DNA of 64,000 bases, taken from NCBI RefSeq assembly GCF_017498545.1, contig NZ_CP071793.1:9666256-9730255 (forward strand), written 5' to 3'. Numbering within the stretch: the first letter of the stretch is position 1; every line of letters begins with the position of its first letter. Origin of the DNA: Sulfidibacter corallicola. GTDB lineage: Bacteria; Acidobacteriota; Holophagae; Acanthopleuribacterales; Acanthopleuribacteraceae. Made by a program: the position numbers and the translations under genes. Below are positions 1 to 10,026 of the stretch, in pieces. The notes beneath the pieces were generated by a model. That model saw nothing but the letters and a program-made list of their open reading frames with translations. It searched no databases and was not told where the DNA came from.

Positions 1-405
1 GAGACTGGATCGGTTCAAATCCACCACCGCGAACGCGAACATGCCTTGCAAATGATCGACGCAATCGGGACCCCAGGCATGAAAGGCCTTGAGCACGACC
101 TCGGTGTCGCCCCGCGAAAAGAACGCGTAGCCCTTGGCGGCGAGGCGGTCGCGCAGCTCCCGGTAATTGTAGATACAGCCGTTGAACACGATCGCCATGT
201 TCAAGGTGCGATCGACCATCGGTTGGGCCGAGTGATCGGATAAATCGATGATTTTGAGGCGCCGATGACCCAGACCGACGGAACCCTCCACGAACATACC
301 GCGGGCGTCGGGCCCCCGCGAAGCCATGGAACCGGTCATGTCTTCCAATCTGGCGCGATCGATCGATGTTGAATCGAAGCGGACGATGCCGCACAAGCCA
401 CACAA
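1..405 (-). CDS. asparagine synthase (glutamine-hydrolysing), N-terminal part, cut by window edge
   Basis: This is the class II glutamine amidotransferase domain of an AsnB-type synthase. It hydrolyses glutamine to supply ammonia for asparagine, or for a related amidation. The first 135 residues are visible and begin MCGLCGIVRF, so Cys2 would be the N-terminal nucleophile after Met removal. Further landmarks are SRGPDARG, the GHRRLKIIDLS stretch, FNGCIYNYRELR and GDTEVVLKAF, all typical of the family. The start is TTG at 405, chosen because AGGAGG lies about 8 bases upstream and it puts Cys at position 2. The synthetase domain lies outside the window, so a specialised role such as cell-wall or secondary-metabolite amidation cannot be excluded. 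Confidence 0.9.
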   Translation of the reverse strand, partial: MCGLCGIVRFDSTSIDRARLEDMTGSMASRGPDARGMFVEGSVGLGHRRLKIIDLSDHSAQPMVDRTLNMAIVFNGCIYNYRELRDRLAAKGYAFFSRGDTEVVLKAFHAWGPDCVDHLQGMFAFAVVDLNRSSL

Positions 406-1208
406 AGAATCTTCCTCCTGAAATGGGAATTGCGGATTGAGATACCCCGCAACGCGAGCGAACCGGCCGGATCCTGTCCCGGGCGGCGCTCATTTGGGGT
501 TTCGAGATTCACAAAAGGCCCGACCCGGCACCTTCGAGCGAAGCGTGTCGGGAAGAGGTCGAGGCGAGATGATTCATCTCGCGGATATCAAAGGCGATTC
601 CCGCTCGAGAAACAGGGAACCGCGAACAGACGCGGAGGGCCGAGGATCACGAGGTCGAATGAGGTTCAGTGTCGAGCATGTCTCCTGCCGCGCATCACGC
701 GCTTCGATCACTCGAGGATGTGTTCTGAATCGCTGCGGATCGATGCAAGCGAAGTCCCGCCAACCAGCGAGATAAAAACCGTCGAGAGCCCAAATGTATT
801 TTTCCTTCGTACTCGAAGCATATCACCAGTACCAACCACACATGGGAAGGCCTCACCGCTCGTGCCCAACTCAATGGATGACGCCATTGCGCCAGGATTC
901 TCGGGTGCACCATACCGTGTCATACAGTGGTTGTCCGAAGTAATTTCCTTTGGATACCATAGAGAACAAAAGAAACCTTGTAAACCCAACCCCGGCGAAT
1001 TCTCACAAAAAAATCCTCGATCGAACATTTCTCACACAATCACCAAAGATTCGGTTCGAGGGTGGCCCAATGTGAGGAAACCCATTTTGGCGCGAATTCT
1101 ATTCGTCGACGGCAGCCTGAATGCGTCGAACGGGTGAGCATGGCGTCAGGAGAGCGACTCGGGTCGATCTTTGCCACTCGGCGGATCGAATGCCGGCGCG
1201 GGTCGTCG
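406..1208. other. long intergenic region without a convincing gene
   Basis: About 800 bases separate the asparagine synthase start from the GreA-like gene. Open frames exist on both strands, but their products are Arg/Ser-rich, lack SD sites and match no family I recognise. The stretch from about 780 to 1060 is AT-richer than its surroundings and could hold regulatory sequence. No clear hairpin terminator or RNA gene was seen. Confidence 0.5.
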
Positions 1209-1688
1209 TCAGGTCACACCGGTGATTTCGTATTCGCGTTCGTTGCCGCCGCTCTCGAGGATCACCAGGTCGCCGACTTCCTTGCCGATCAGGGCGCTGC
1301 CCAACGGGGAGGCGCCGGTGACGATCACGAACCCGATGTCGCCGAATCGAATGCGGGCACCACCGCCGGCGGGACCCAGGAAATAAGCGGCTTCACCCTG
1401 CTCCGATTTCAAGGTGACCAGGGCGCCTTGGCCGATGGGGTCGTCTTCGCCGAAGCGAACGGGTTTCATGCCGCGGTAGCGGTTGGCCGTCTGCTGGAGT
1501 TCGCGGGCGCGCTTCGATTGGGATTCCGCCAGGTAGGAGGCTTCCAAACCGCGCGTGTCGTATTTGTTCTCGGCGCGGTTCTCCTCGTGGGTTGCTGCCT
1601 CGTACGTGGCCATGGCGGCCTTGGCCAACACCTGATATTCGTTTTCGAAGTGAGTCACGATGGCGGAGAGAATGGCCTGCTTTTCCAT
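1209..1688 (-). CDS. GreA/GreB-family transcription elongation factor
   Basis: A 159-residue protein. Its C-terminal half, about residues 85-158, matches the FKBP-like GreA/GreB domain: IGQGALVTL, then FGDIGFVIVTGASPLGSALIGKEVGD and a closing EREYEITGV. The N-terminal half is helical and charged (HEENRAENKYDTRGLEASYLA) and is shorter and different from the canonical GreA coiled coil. It resembles the GreAB-C-like family whose members bind RNA polymerase but may not stimulate transcript cleavage in the classical way. The start is ATG 1688, with AGGG a few bases upstream. It is a single gene, downstream of and facing the same way as adenosine deaminase. A Rnk-like or anti-Gre role is an alternative. 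Confidence 0.75.
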   Translation of the reverse strand: MEKQAILSAIVTHFENEYQVLAKAAMATYEAATHEENRAENKYDTRGLEASYLAESQSKRARELQQTANRYRGMKPVRFGEDDPIGQGALVTLKSEQGEAAYFLGPAGGGARIRFGDIGFVIVTGASPLGSALIGKEVGDLVILESGGNEREYEITGVT

Positions 1689-1815
1689 GAACCCTACTTT
1701 CCAAGCGCGCCGCGGTCAGCGATCGAACCATCGGCGCGCTTCAAAAGATCAAAAGATCGAAGCAACATCTTAATATGAACCACCGCCCCTTGTCAGCCGC
1801 GGAGGACGGGCCGGC

Positions 1816-2823
1816 CTACTTGGACTCCACACCGATCTCGCAATAGGCTTCCAGCATGCGGCGTTCCAGCCACTGTTTGTCGTTTTGCGGCAAAAAGGCC
1901 GCGTGCAACGCATTGAGGTTGCACCTCAAAAACTCGTTGTTGCCCCAGCCGAAGGTTTCCGCCAGGCGTTCGTACTCGCCGGTCAGGTCGATATCGCTGA
2001 TGGTGCGTCCGTCCGTGTTGATGCCCACCGAAATGCCCTGGTCGTAGAGCCGCTTGATGGGGTGATCGGCCATGGTGTCGAACACGTCGATCTGCACGTT
2101 GCAGGAGGGACAGATCTCCAGGTGGATGTCGCGTTCCTTCAGGTGCTTGACCAGCATCGGATCCTCGATGGAGCGCACGCCGTGGCCGATCCGCTTGGGC
2201 TTCAGCTTTTCCAGCGTCTCCCAGATGCTCTCGGGTCCCAACGCTTCTCCGGCGTGGGCGGTACAGGCGATTCCGTGTTGGCGGGCCCAGTCGAAGGCCG
2301 CCACGTGGGCGTCGATGGGGAAGCCGGCCTCGTCGGCCGCCAAATCCAGGGCGGTCACCATCGAGTTCTTGAACTGATCGGCCAAGCGAGCGGTCGCCAA
2401 GCCCTGTCGTTCGTCGAAATGGCGCAGGGTGCAGAGGATCAGGCGGGCCTCGATCCCCGTCTCGGCCGAGGCTCTGCTGGTTTCGCGGTCGACCACGCGC
2501 ACCACCTCTTCGGGCGTCATGCCGCCGTCCGTGTGCAACAGCGGCGCAAAGCGGATTTCGGCATAGATCACCTGATCCTTGCGCAGTTGGTGGAACAGGT
2601 CATGGGTCGCCACGGTCAAGCCCCTGGCGTCCTGCATCAGGGCGGTGAATCGCGGCGGGCGGGTCAGGAAATCGGCCAAGTCGCGGCACTTGGGCGGCGC
2701 GACAAAGTCCTCTCGATAACCCTCGATCGAGATGTCCGGACGCAACTCGGCAACCGCTTCGTAGGAGAGCGAGCAGTCCAGGTGCAGGTGAAGCTCTACT
2801 TTGGGAAGCTTGGCAAATGGCAT
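1816..2823 (-). CDS. add: adenosine deaminase family protein
   Basis: A 335-residue zinc hydrolase that would deaminate adenosine or a related aminopurine in the cytosol for purine salvage. Landmarks in order are the zinc-binding HLHLD (His12, His14), THAGEAL with the zinc His and catalytic Glu, RIGHGVRS, EICPSCNVQ, and INTDGR near residue 271. Canonical enzymes have two adjacent aspartates in the last motif (TDDP). Here the second is Gly272, a variant also seen in some bacterial homologues that carry TDN or TDG. The start ATG 2823 follows GAGG at 7-base spacing; an in-frame upstream extension to 2985 has no family similarity. It appears monocistronic. Confidence 0.9.
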   Translation of the reverse strand: MPFAKLPKVELHLHLDCSLSYEAVAELRPDISIEGYREDFVAPPKCRDLADFLTRPPRFTALMQDARGLTVATHDLFHQLRKDQVIYAEIRFAPLLHTDGGMTPEEVVRVVDRETSRASAETGIEARLILCTLRHFDERQGLATARLADQFKNSMVTALDLAADEAGFPIDAHVAAFDWARQHGIACTAHAGEALGPESIWETLEKLKPKRIGHGVRSIEDPMLVKHLKERDIHLEICPSCNVQIDVFDTMADHPIKRLYDQGISVGINTDGRTISDIDLTGEYERLAETFGWGNNEFLRCNLNALHAAFLPQNDKQWLERRMLEAYCEIGVESK

Positions 2824-3708
2824 GGCATTTCCTCGTAGTGCAGCGCAAGTGATGGGTTGACTGTCGTGGTTCGAGGGGTGCCGGAGGTTGATAACTGGTT
2901 GTTTCTTTTGTCTATTTAGGCAAAACCCGGGCAAGGGGTCAAGCCTTCGTCTCGACCGAACGGCACCTTCGATGGCAATTTTCACACAACAGCTCCCATT
3001 GTATCAGGAACTTGGCGACAATCATGCCGCATTACGGCAATAGCGCCCACAAAAAATCCGAAGACGCGTTGACCACGGTCCTGGATACGCCGAACGCCGT
3101 TCCCAATGCGGTTGACAATGCCGCTTTCGGAGCCGGTTTGCGGGGGGCCGTCTCCCCGAGGCTTCGATCACGGTGGCCCGCGCCGTTTTGGGCAAAAAAA
3201 AGGCCTCTCCCCCGGGTTATCAGGGAAGAGGCATTTGAACGGCTGGGTACGCTCATGACGACGCCGCTGGGGCAGGACCGCCATGAAAAGGACCCGTGGA
3301 AGTGAAAATGAGGTGAAAAAGAAGGAACGTGCCCGAAACGGCCTCGATCAGGTGGTGATCGCTCGAAACCAGGGCGAAGCGCCCGGCCACCGTGAGGCGA
3401 GCCTCGAACAACGGGGAAACCCGGATGAGGACCCATATCATCCGAACTTCCCGACCACTCGAGGAGCAGCGGTTCACTAGATATCTCGGATCACGAGGAG
3501 GGGAAAAAGCTGTTCGTAAGGACGGGACTTCTTGGGGTTGGAGCCGCTTCCCATCTCCTCGTGTTGGAACCTATCTTAGGGGGCCCATGTTACGGTCAGG
3601 TTACGGTCACTTCCTCATCTCGACGCATTCCCTTGAAAATCACCTTGTTGGCCCACCCCTGAGACTCGTGGGGGCCTTCCCCCGTATACCTGGTTTGGAG
3701 GCTACCCC
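2824..3708. other. intergenic region with an orphan terminator
   Basis: No gene of over 100 codons with family features was seen. The minus strand between about 3240 and 3480 is hairpin-rich, for example CGATCA and TGATCG paired around CCACC, and ends at the terminator at 3194-3232. This is compatible with a structured RNA. Short minus-strand frames there (such as 3253-3477) have no recognisable features. The plus-strand stretch before 3709 would hold the promoter of the exported dioxygenase. Confidence 0.4.
3194..3232 (-). terminator. strong Rho-independent terminator without an obvious gene
   Basis: On the minus strand a stem starts GCCTCTTCCC, loops through TGATAACC, closes with GGGGGAGAGGC and is followed by eight T. 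No convincing protein gene lies directly upstream on that strand. The next minus-strand gene downstream is adenosine deaminase, about 370 bases away. It may end a small RNA, or act as an attenuator in a long leader. Confidence 0.75.
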
Positions 3709-4428
3709 ATGACAATTCATCGCAAGACCGAGGATGCCCAGGCATCCGATGGCGGCAACGCCATCCATCGGCGCGCCTGGCTGAAAGCCACCGCCGCCTC
3801 GTTGGCCACCCTCGCCGCGAACACGGCGATCGCGGGCCGGCCCTGTGCCACCACCGTCGGCAACGGCGACGGGCCCTTCTATCCCGATACCGAGATCCCG
3901 CCCGCCCTCGACCTGACGCGCACACCGGGTCGATCAGGACGGGCGACCGGCCAACCGCTCCTCATCGTCGGTCGCGTGCTGGACGCCGATTGCCGGCCAG
4001 TGAAAGGGGCGCGGGTCGAGATCTGGCAGGCCGACGATCGCGGCCGCTACCACACCGGCGGCGACAAGCCGGAACGGCTCGATCCCGCGTTCCGCTATTT
4101 CGCCCACGCGATCACCGACGACGCGGGTCAATACCGCTTCAAAACCCTGTTGCCCGCGGCCTACCAGGTGGGTCGCAGCACGCGTGCGCCGCACATTCAC
4201 TACAAGGTGAAACACCCCGATTTCCGGACGCTCAGCACCGAACTCTACTTCGAACCCCACGGCGATATCCGTCGACAGGACGGCATTTTCCAGATGATTC
4301 CCGAGCACGGCCGCGAGCGATTGATCGTACCGCTGGTGGCACCGGCGACGATGACCGAATTGGCCGACCTCGGGCACGAGGCCGACCAGGCCTGTCGCTT
4401 CGACATCACCATCGGCACCCGCGCCTGA
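3709..4428 (+). CDS. exported intradiol ring-cleavage dioxygenase-like protein
   Basis: A 239-residue protein of the protocatechuate/catechol 1,2-dioxygenase fold, normally a non-haem Fe(III) enzyme that opens catechol rings between the hydroxyls. After an N-terminal HRRAWLKATAASLATLA stretch, which looks like a twin-arginine signal, come GNGDGPFYP, VEIWQADDRGRYH with a candidate Tyr ligand, GQYRFKTLLPAAY, and the HIHYKV pair that supplies the His ligands. The start ATG 3709 has GGAGG 7 bases upstream. A periplasmic or exported copy is unlike the usual cytosolic enzymes, so the substrate is uncertain; secreted members act on lignin-like or host aromatics. It has no catabolic neighbours. Confidence 0.85.
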   Translation: MTIHRKTEDAQASDGGNAIHRRAWLKATAASLATLAANTAIAGRPCATTVGNGDGPFYPDTEIPPALDLTRTPGRSGRATGQPLLIVGRVLDADCRPVKGARVEIWQADDRGRYHTGGDKPERLDPAFRYFAHAITDDAGQYRFKTLLPAAYQVGRSTRAPHIHYKVKHPDFRTLSTELYFEPHGDIRRQDGIFQMIPEHGRERLIVPLVAPATMTELADLGHEADQACRFDITIGTRA

Positions 4429-4435
4429 GCGCCGC

Positions 4436-4681
4436 TCAACCCACTTCGAAGGTCATCGGCAGGGAACACGGCCCGCGATTGGCGATGTCCGGCCGCCAGA
4501 CCGCCGGCTCGGACGTCAACGATAGATCGGAAAACCGCTGGAGCGCCTTGGAAAAGGTGATTTTCGCCTCCAGGCGCGCCAGAGGTGCTCCCAAGCAGTA
4601 GTGCTCCCCGAATCCGAAGGCGATGTGGCGCACGTCGCGGCGATCGATGCGGAAGTCGTCCGGGGCTTGAAACCGGCGTCG
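4436..4681 (-). pseudogene. cytochrome P450 remnant (haem-binding C-terminus only)
   Basis: About 81 codons encode the last part of a bacterial P450. It starts near FQAPDDFRIDRRDVRH, includes the haem-thiolate loop FGFGEHYCLGAPLARLE with its Cys ligand, and ends at TGA 4436. No I-helix (AGxxT), ExxR or N-terminal sequence is found upstream in any minus frame, so roughly 80 percent of the gene is missing. The break falls near 4681. It lies convergent with the dioxygenase. Confidence 0.8.
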
Positions 4682-4702
4682 ATCACCTCGGCGCAGCTCG
4701 GC

Positions 4703-4879
4703 ATGGAGGTCTTCCTGGACCTCGCCATTTCCCCCAAATGGAAGATGACGGCACCCGACCAGCGCGACCTGGCCCACCGCGAGTATCTGGAGATCTGCGA
4801 GCTGGCGAAGGATCCCCAGGCCTGGGGTTTCCTCGGGTTGTTTCTGGCGATGGGCACCGTGCCGGCTTCCGTGGAATAG
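4703..4879 (+). pseudogene. possible C-terminal fragment of an unidentified protein
   Basis: A plus-strand frame has codon usage like real genes here and reads MEVFLDLAISPKWKM, then LAHREYLEICELAKDPQAWGF and LFLAMGTVPAS, ending at TAG 4877-4879. It has no SD or start context and directly abuts the truncated P450 on the other strand, as if two broken ends were joined near 4681. The family is not recognised. It could also be chance coding. Confidence 0.3.
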
Positions 4880-5103
4880 GCTGGATCTCCCCTGCCCCAG
4901 CCCGCGCCCATCCCGGAACGGGAACGTCGCGACGCCCGAGGAGATCGAGCTGGGCGCGCACTCGCGCGACGTCTGCATAATAGTGGTTTTTCATCACGAT
5001 CAGCGGTGACTTCGGATGTTCACCATGGAGTGCCTGAGGAGACTAAATCTCCCTAAACGAGGAGGAAACGCTTGATGGGTTTCTTGAAAGAAGACAATTT
5101 TGT

Positions 5104-5241
5104 CCACAGATCACACGAATTGACACGAATCAACGCATTTCCGCGGAACTGCTCCCGCGGTACCGCCGCTCATTCAAAAAACCCGGTATGCGGAATTCGA
5201 GGGTGGTTTTTACATTCGTGTCAATCGGTGTGATTCGTGGG
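5104..5241. repeat. 28-bp imperfect inverted repeat pair
   Basis: The arm at 5104-5130 begins CCACAGATCACACGAATTG. The arm at 5214-5241 is its near-complement, ending TGTGATTCGTGGG. The arms flank about 80 bases that contain a small CCGCGG hairpin near 5141. Related CCACAGAT-CACACGAAT motifs are known as dispersed intergenic repeats in several bacterial phyla. No transposase is associated. Confidence 0.7.
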
Positions 5242-5354
5242 CAGGTTTTTTTAGCCGAGGATGAGCCAAGACGGGGTGGTTTACTGAAAGTCGCGGCTCA
5301 GGCCAGAGCGGGATAGCCTGGCCTGTAGGTCGAGTCGGGCCGCGCAATCAGCCT

Positions 5355-5452
5355 GCCTTACCGGCCCTGCCTTGCCGGCCGTGCCTTACCGACCCTGCCA
5401 TACTGGCCGTGCCTTACCGGCCCTGCCTTACCGGCCCTGCCTTACCGGCCGT
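5355..5452 (+). repeat. seven tandem copies of a 14-bp unit
   Basis: The consensus is GCCTTACCGGCC(C/G)T, with units starting at 5355, 5369, 5383, 5397, 5411, 5425 and 5439. Variation is one to four bases per unit. The same CCTTACCGGCCCTGCC or CATACCGGCCGTGC phrase recurs singly inside other dispersed repeats of this window (about 11345, 21580 and 46785), so the array looks like a local expansion of part of that family. Confidence 0.9.
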
Positions 5453-5750
5453 GCTCGACCAATCGAAGCGACCTGACATGGATCGAAATCGATCATCGAG
5501 AGGTCTGGATTCCCGACGCATCCGCTTCGCTCTTCTCCCGCTCGGTCTTGCGATGCCTAGGCCACTTCGAAGTGTCGGCCCGGCGGGCCAACCTACAGCC
5601 GTTCCGACCTTCAAAGCATGCGGGAACCCTGAGCATGGATCACTTCGAAAAGTTCAGCCAGTGGGCTTACCACCCCTGCTTAACTACCGGGCACCACGAC
5701 TCTCTCGGCACTCGGGTACTCCAAACGAGTTCGTATCAATATGGCTGTTG
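5453..5750. repeat. dispersed GC-hairpin repeat, copy 1
   Basis: This intergenic segment has a core at 5563-5596 reading CACTTCGAAGTGTCGGCCCG, then GCGGGCCAACCTAC. It continues with GCATGCGGGAACC and GATCACTTCGAAAAGT. The segment is closely similar over some 250 bases to 21590-21870, and shorter parts recur elsewhere. It contains inverted repeats (GGCCCG/CGGGCC) and no gene. Confidence 0.8.
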
Positions 5751-5765
5751 ACCGATGGGCAGGCG

Positions 5766-6479
5766 TCACACGGGACTGATCCCGGCAATGCGGTCGGCGA
5801 TCCAATCGGGGAGGCGACCGATGTGTTCCAACTCCGCGAACCGGCCCGCGTAGGCCGAGGTATCGTCGACCAATTCGTGGGCCCAGGTGGTTTCGTAGGG
5901 CACGTAGACCGCGTGACCGCCGATGTCCACAACCGGCAGGATGTCCGATTTCAGCGAGTTGCCGACCATCAGGAATCGCTCGGGCCGAATGTCGTGGCGC
6001 TCCATCAGGTCCATGTAGGTTTCCACCGATTTGTCGCTGACGATTTCCACGCGACTGAAGAAGTCGCCGAGGTGGGAGCGCGCCAGTTTGCTTTCCTGGT
6101 CGAACAGATCGCCCTTGGTGATCACCATCAGCTCGAAGTCGCGATGCAGCCGCTCCAGCGTTTCGCGCACGTAGCGCAAGGGCTCGACGGGCGCTTTCAG
6201 CATCGACTTGGCCTGATCCAGCAACACCTGGATTTCCGCGCCGGTGATCCGGCCCTCCGACAGTTCCACGGCGGTTTCGATCATCGAGAGCGCGAACCCC
6301 TTGATGCCGTAGCCGAAGAGCCGCAGGTTGCGCATCTCCGTCTCGTGGAGTTTCTCGAGGGTCCATTCCTTGTCGTGGTAGGGCTCCAGCAGCTCGGCGA
6401 AACGCCCTTGTGTCATGGTAAACAGCGTTTCGTTGTGCCAAAGTGTATCGTCGGCATCGAATGCGATGATGTCGAACAT
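5766..6479 (-). CDS. HAD-family hydrolase (phosphatase)
   Basis: A 237-residue protein of the haloacid dehalogenase superfamily, probably a small-molecule phosphatase in the cytosol. Motif I is FDADDTLW with the nucleophilic Asp close to the N-terminus. Motif II is in MVITKGD, and motif III/IV residues are Lys in SRVEIVSDKS and the acidic MVGNSLKSD. A helical cap domain lies between. The start ATG 6479 has GGGAGG 6 bases upstream; the longer in-frame start at 6536 lacks similarity. It stands alone between a repeat and the divergent NtrC-type regulator. The substrate is unknown. Confidence 0.85.
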   Translation of the reverse strand: MFDIIAFDADDTLWHNETLFTMTQGRFAELLEPYHDKEWTLEKLHETEMRNLRLFGYGIKGFALSMIETAVELSEGRITGAEIQVLLDQAKSMLKAPVEPLRYVRETLERLHRDFELMVITKGDLFDQESKLARSHLGDFFSRVEIVSDKSVETYMDLMERHDIRPERFLMVGNSLKSDILPVVDIGGHAVYVPYETTWAHELVDDTSAYAGRFAELEHIGRLPDWIADRIAGISPV

Positions 6480-6701
6480 GATGCGCCTCCCAAACGAAAG
6501 GACCCGGAGCTGGGGTGAGGGAGAAAAGCCTACCACAGCCGCGCGAGCGGCGGCAATCGGAGCGATTCGATGGAATGCGGCCCGGTCCTATGACCCGATC
6601 GTGGTTTGGTGGTACCATGGGGCGTACTCTTCCCTCTGGCTTCATTCTTTTTGCGGAAACGCCCAAGAGCCGCGGCTCGGGTCGATTTCGGACGAGGATT
6701 C

Positions 6702-8063
<1,362 letters not shown>

Positions 8064-8078
8064 TCGCGCCCCGGCGCT

Positions 8079-9320
8079 TCAATGGCTGACGGCGGGTCCG
8101 ATCAACGCGATGCGCCCGCCGGCCCGAACCCATCGTCGAGCCAGGATCGCAAAGGCCACGACCCCCAACAACGTCAACACCATGGACGTCTGAAAGGTGA
8201 AGCCGTAGCCATGGTAATCGGCCACCAATCCGCTCAGGGTTTTGGCGATGCCGGTCGCGATGACCACGGCGCTGGCCTGCAGGGTGTAGTCGCTCGAAGC
8301 GGTGGTGCCGTCGCACACATCCATCATCACCGTGAACAGGGCCGCGGTCGCCATCCCGGCGGCGAAATGCTCCCAGCAAACGACCCAGTTCAACAGATCG
8401 AGCGACAACCACCCATCGGCCAGGGCCACGTAGCCGCCCACCGAGATCGTCTGAAGCAGGCCCAGGACCAACAAGGCGATGTAGCGCCCCATGAGCGTCA
8501 CCAGGAAACCGCCCAGCAGGGAGCCCAGCAGGCCGCCGACGAAGCCCCATTTCCCCGTGACTTCGGCGATGTCGACCATGTTCATCCCCAAGTCGCTGAG
8601 AAACGGCGTCAACATGCCCGTCGCCATGGCCTCGCCGAATTTGTAGAAGGCGATCAATCCCAGCCAAACCGGGAACCCGGGTTTGCGCCAGACATGGCTG
8701 AAGATCTCCCAATAACCCTCGCGGGTTCTGCCGGACGCCGCCCCTGGCTCGCGCCAGGAAAGGGCCGGCAGGGTACTCAATACCAACAGTCCCGCCATGA
8801 ACAGAAAGATACCGCGCCAACCCAACGACCCGAAAAAGCTCAATAGGACGCCGCCGCCCACGATCATCCCCAAACGATAACCGGCCACCTGAATCCCGTT
8901 GCCGATGCCGCGTTCCTCGGGCGAAAGCAGGTTGACGGCCATGCCGTCGGTGGCGATGTCCTGGGTGGCGGCCAACAGGTTGGCGAGAAAGAACCCCCAG
9001 AACAGCAGGCTCGTGCCGCCGCCGTCGTCCAATCCCGCATACAGTCCGAGGTAGAGCAAGACGGTCACCGTCAACACCTGGGCGGCGACGAGCCAGGTCT
9101 TGCGGTGTCCGAACCCGGGAATCCCGAGCTCGTCCACCAATGGCGCCCAAAGGAACTTGAGCGCCCAGGGCAGCAACAGCAAATAGGTCAAACCGATATG
9201 GGTCAGGCTCATGTCGCGTTCGCGCAGAATCGCCGGCAACGCCTGGGAGAAAAAGCCATAGGGCATGCCCTGACTGAAGTACAAGCAGGCCAGGAGGATA
9301 AATTTCCGGGAAGTATGCAT
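8079..9320 (-). CDS. AmpG-like major facilitator permease
   Basis: A 413-residue inner-membrane transporter with about 12 hydrophobic segments. The N-terminal signature YFSQGMPYGFFSQALPAILR and the following WALKFLWAPLVDE are characteristic of the AmpG/PAT subfamily, which imports anhydromuropeptides for wall recycling or, in other members, acetyl-CoA-type solutes. The ATQDIATDGMAV stretch in segment 4 is also typical. The start ATG 9320 was chosen over an ATG three codons upstream because GGGAG is 9 bases from it but abuts the earlier one. It is convergent with the NtrC-type gene. The substrate cannot be read from sequence. Confidence 0.85.
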   Translation of the reverse strand: MHTSRKFILLACLYFSQGMPYGFFSQALPAILRERDMSLTHIGLTYLLLLPWALKFLWAPLVDELGIPGFGHRKTWLVAAQVLTVTVLLYLGLYAGLDDGGGTSLLFWGFFLANLLAATQDIATDGMAVNLLSPEERGIGNGIQVAGYRLGMIVGGGVLLSFFGSLGWRGIFLFMAGLLVLSTLPALSWREPGAASGRTREGYWEIFSHVWRKPGFPVWLGLIAFYKFGEAMATGMLTPFLSDLGMNMVDIAEVTGKWGFVGGLLGSLLGGFLVTLMGRYIALLVLGLLQTISVGGYVALADGWLSLDLLNWVVCWEHFAAGMATAALFTVMMDVCDGTTASSDYTLQASAVVIATGIAKTLSGLVADYHGYGFTFQTSMVLTLLGVVAFAILARRWVRAGGRIALIGPAVSH

Positions 9321-10026
9321 CAGGCGCATCTCCCGGCGATTTCGGCGAACCTCGACCTTCGATCGAGCGCACGAAAGGCGGCGTGGTGGCGGGGCATCAT
9401 GGGGAGGGTCCAAGGTACGGATTGGGAAATGGGAACACACATGAGGGAAACGGGAGGTCGCGGCCGGCTCGAACGGCAAAAATGCGCTGGAGCGCCAGGA
9501 AACACGCAATGTGGGGAAATTTCGAAAAGGAATCGAGCCGAAGAAACACCGAGTTCCAGTTTAATGCGCATCCCTTCGTGCGGCAATCGCTTTCGATGGT
9601 CGCGGCTCGACACGCCGCGACCTGGTTCCGCGAACCTTAGGCCAGCAGAGGAATGCGAGCATCGGTATCACCCGGCGAGGTTTCCTGCGCGAGCCACACC
9701 CGAAGTTGGGCACGGGAGAAGCGGTGGGTGGCGGTATCGGTGATCGCGGTCCGCGATGAGCCGAGACCGGCGAGACCGTCATTTAAGAGGTTGGAAGCCG
9801 CGTTCGCCCGAAAGGACGAATCTCGCGACATAAATACTCCGGTATTTCCAGTTATCTGTCAAAATCACCGAAAATCACCACCTCAAAGGCCCATTTAACG
9901 ATATTTCGACAGGCGTCCAGGAAATCCTTGTTGAAAAACAGTGAGGAATTCAGCTAATATGGCGCGGAATTAAATCGAAATACTTTGTGGCCAACTGTGC
10001 CACCCCAACCACTCAGGAGTGCCTTG
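9321..10026. other. intergenic region upstream of the IPTL-CTERM gene
   Basis: No gene was recognised. The left part is GC-rich with short, uninformative frames. The last 130 bases are AT-rich and hold the promoter reported at 9931-9960. Confidence 0.5.
9931..9960 (+). promoter_or_regulatory. sigma70-type promoter for the IPTL-CTERM protein gene
   Basis: TTGAAA at 9931-9936 and TAATAT at 9955-9960 are separated by 18 bases. They place a start site near 9967 and leave a 60-base leader with AGGAG before ATG 10027. Confidence 0.6.

Noticed and set aside
12..31. tRNA-like T-arm words (GGTTCAAATCC)
   Set aside because: They lie inside the asparagine synthase coding sequence, and no acceptor stem or anticodon arm can be built around them.
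430..1137. A 235-codon plus-strand frame in the first intergenic gap
   Set aside because: There is no SD, no family resemblance, irregular composition and Arg/Ser bias; it overlaps other equally long chance frames.
5355..5452. CRISPR-like short repeats
   Set aside because: Units are directly adjacent 14-mers without spacers, and no cas genes are present.
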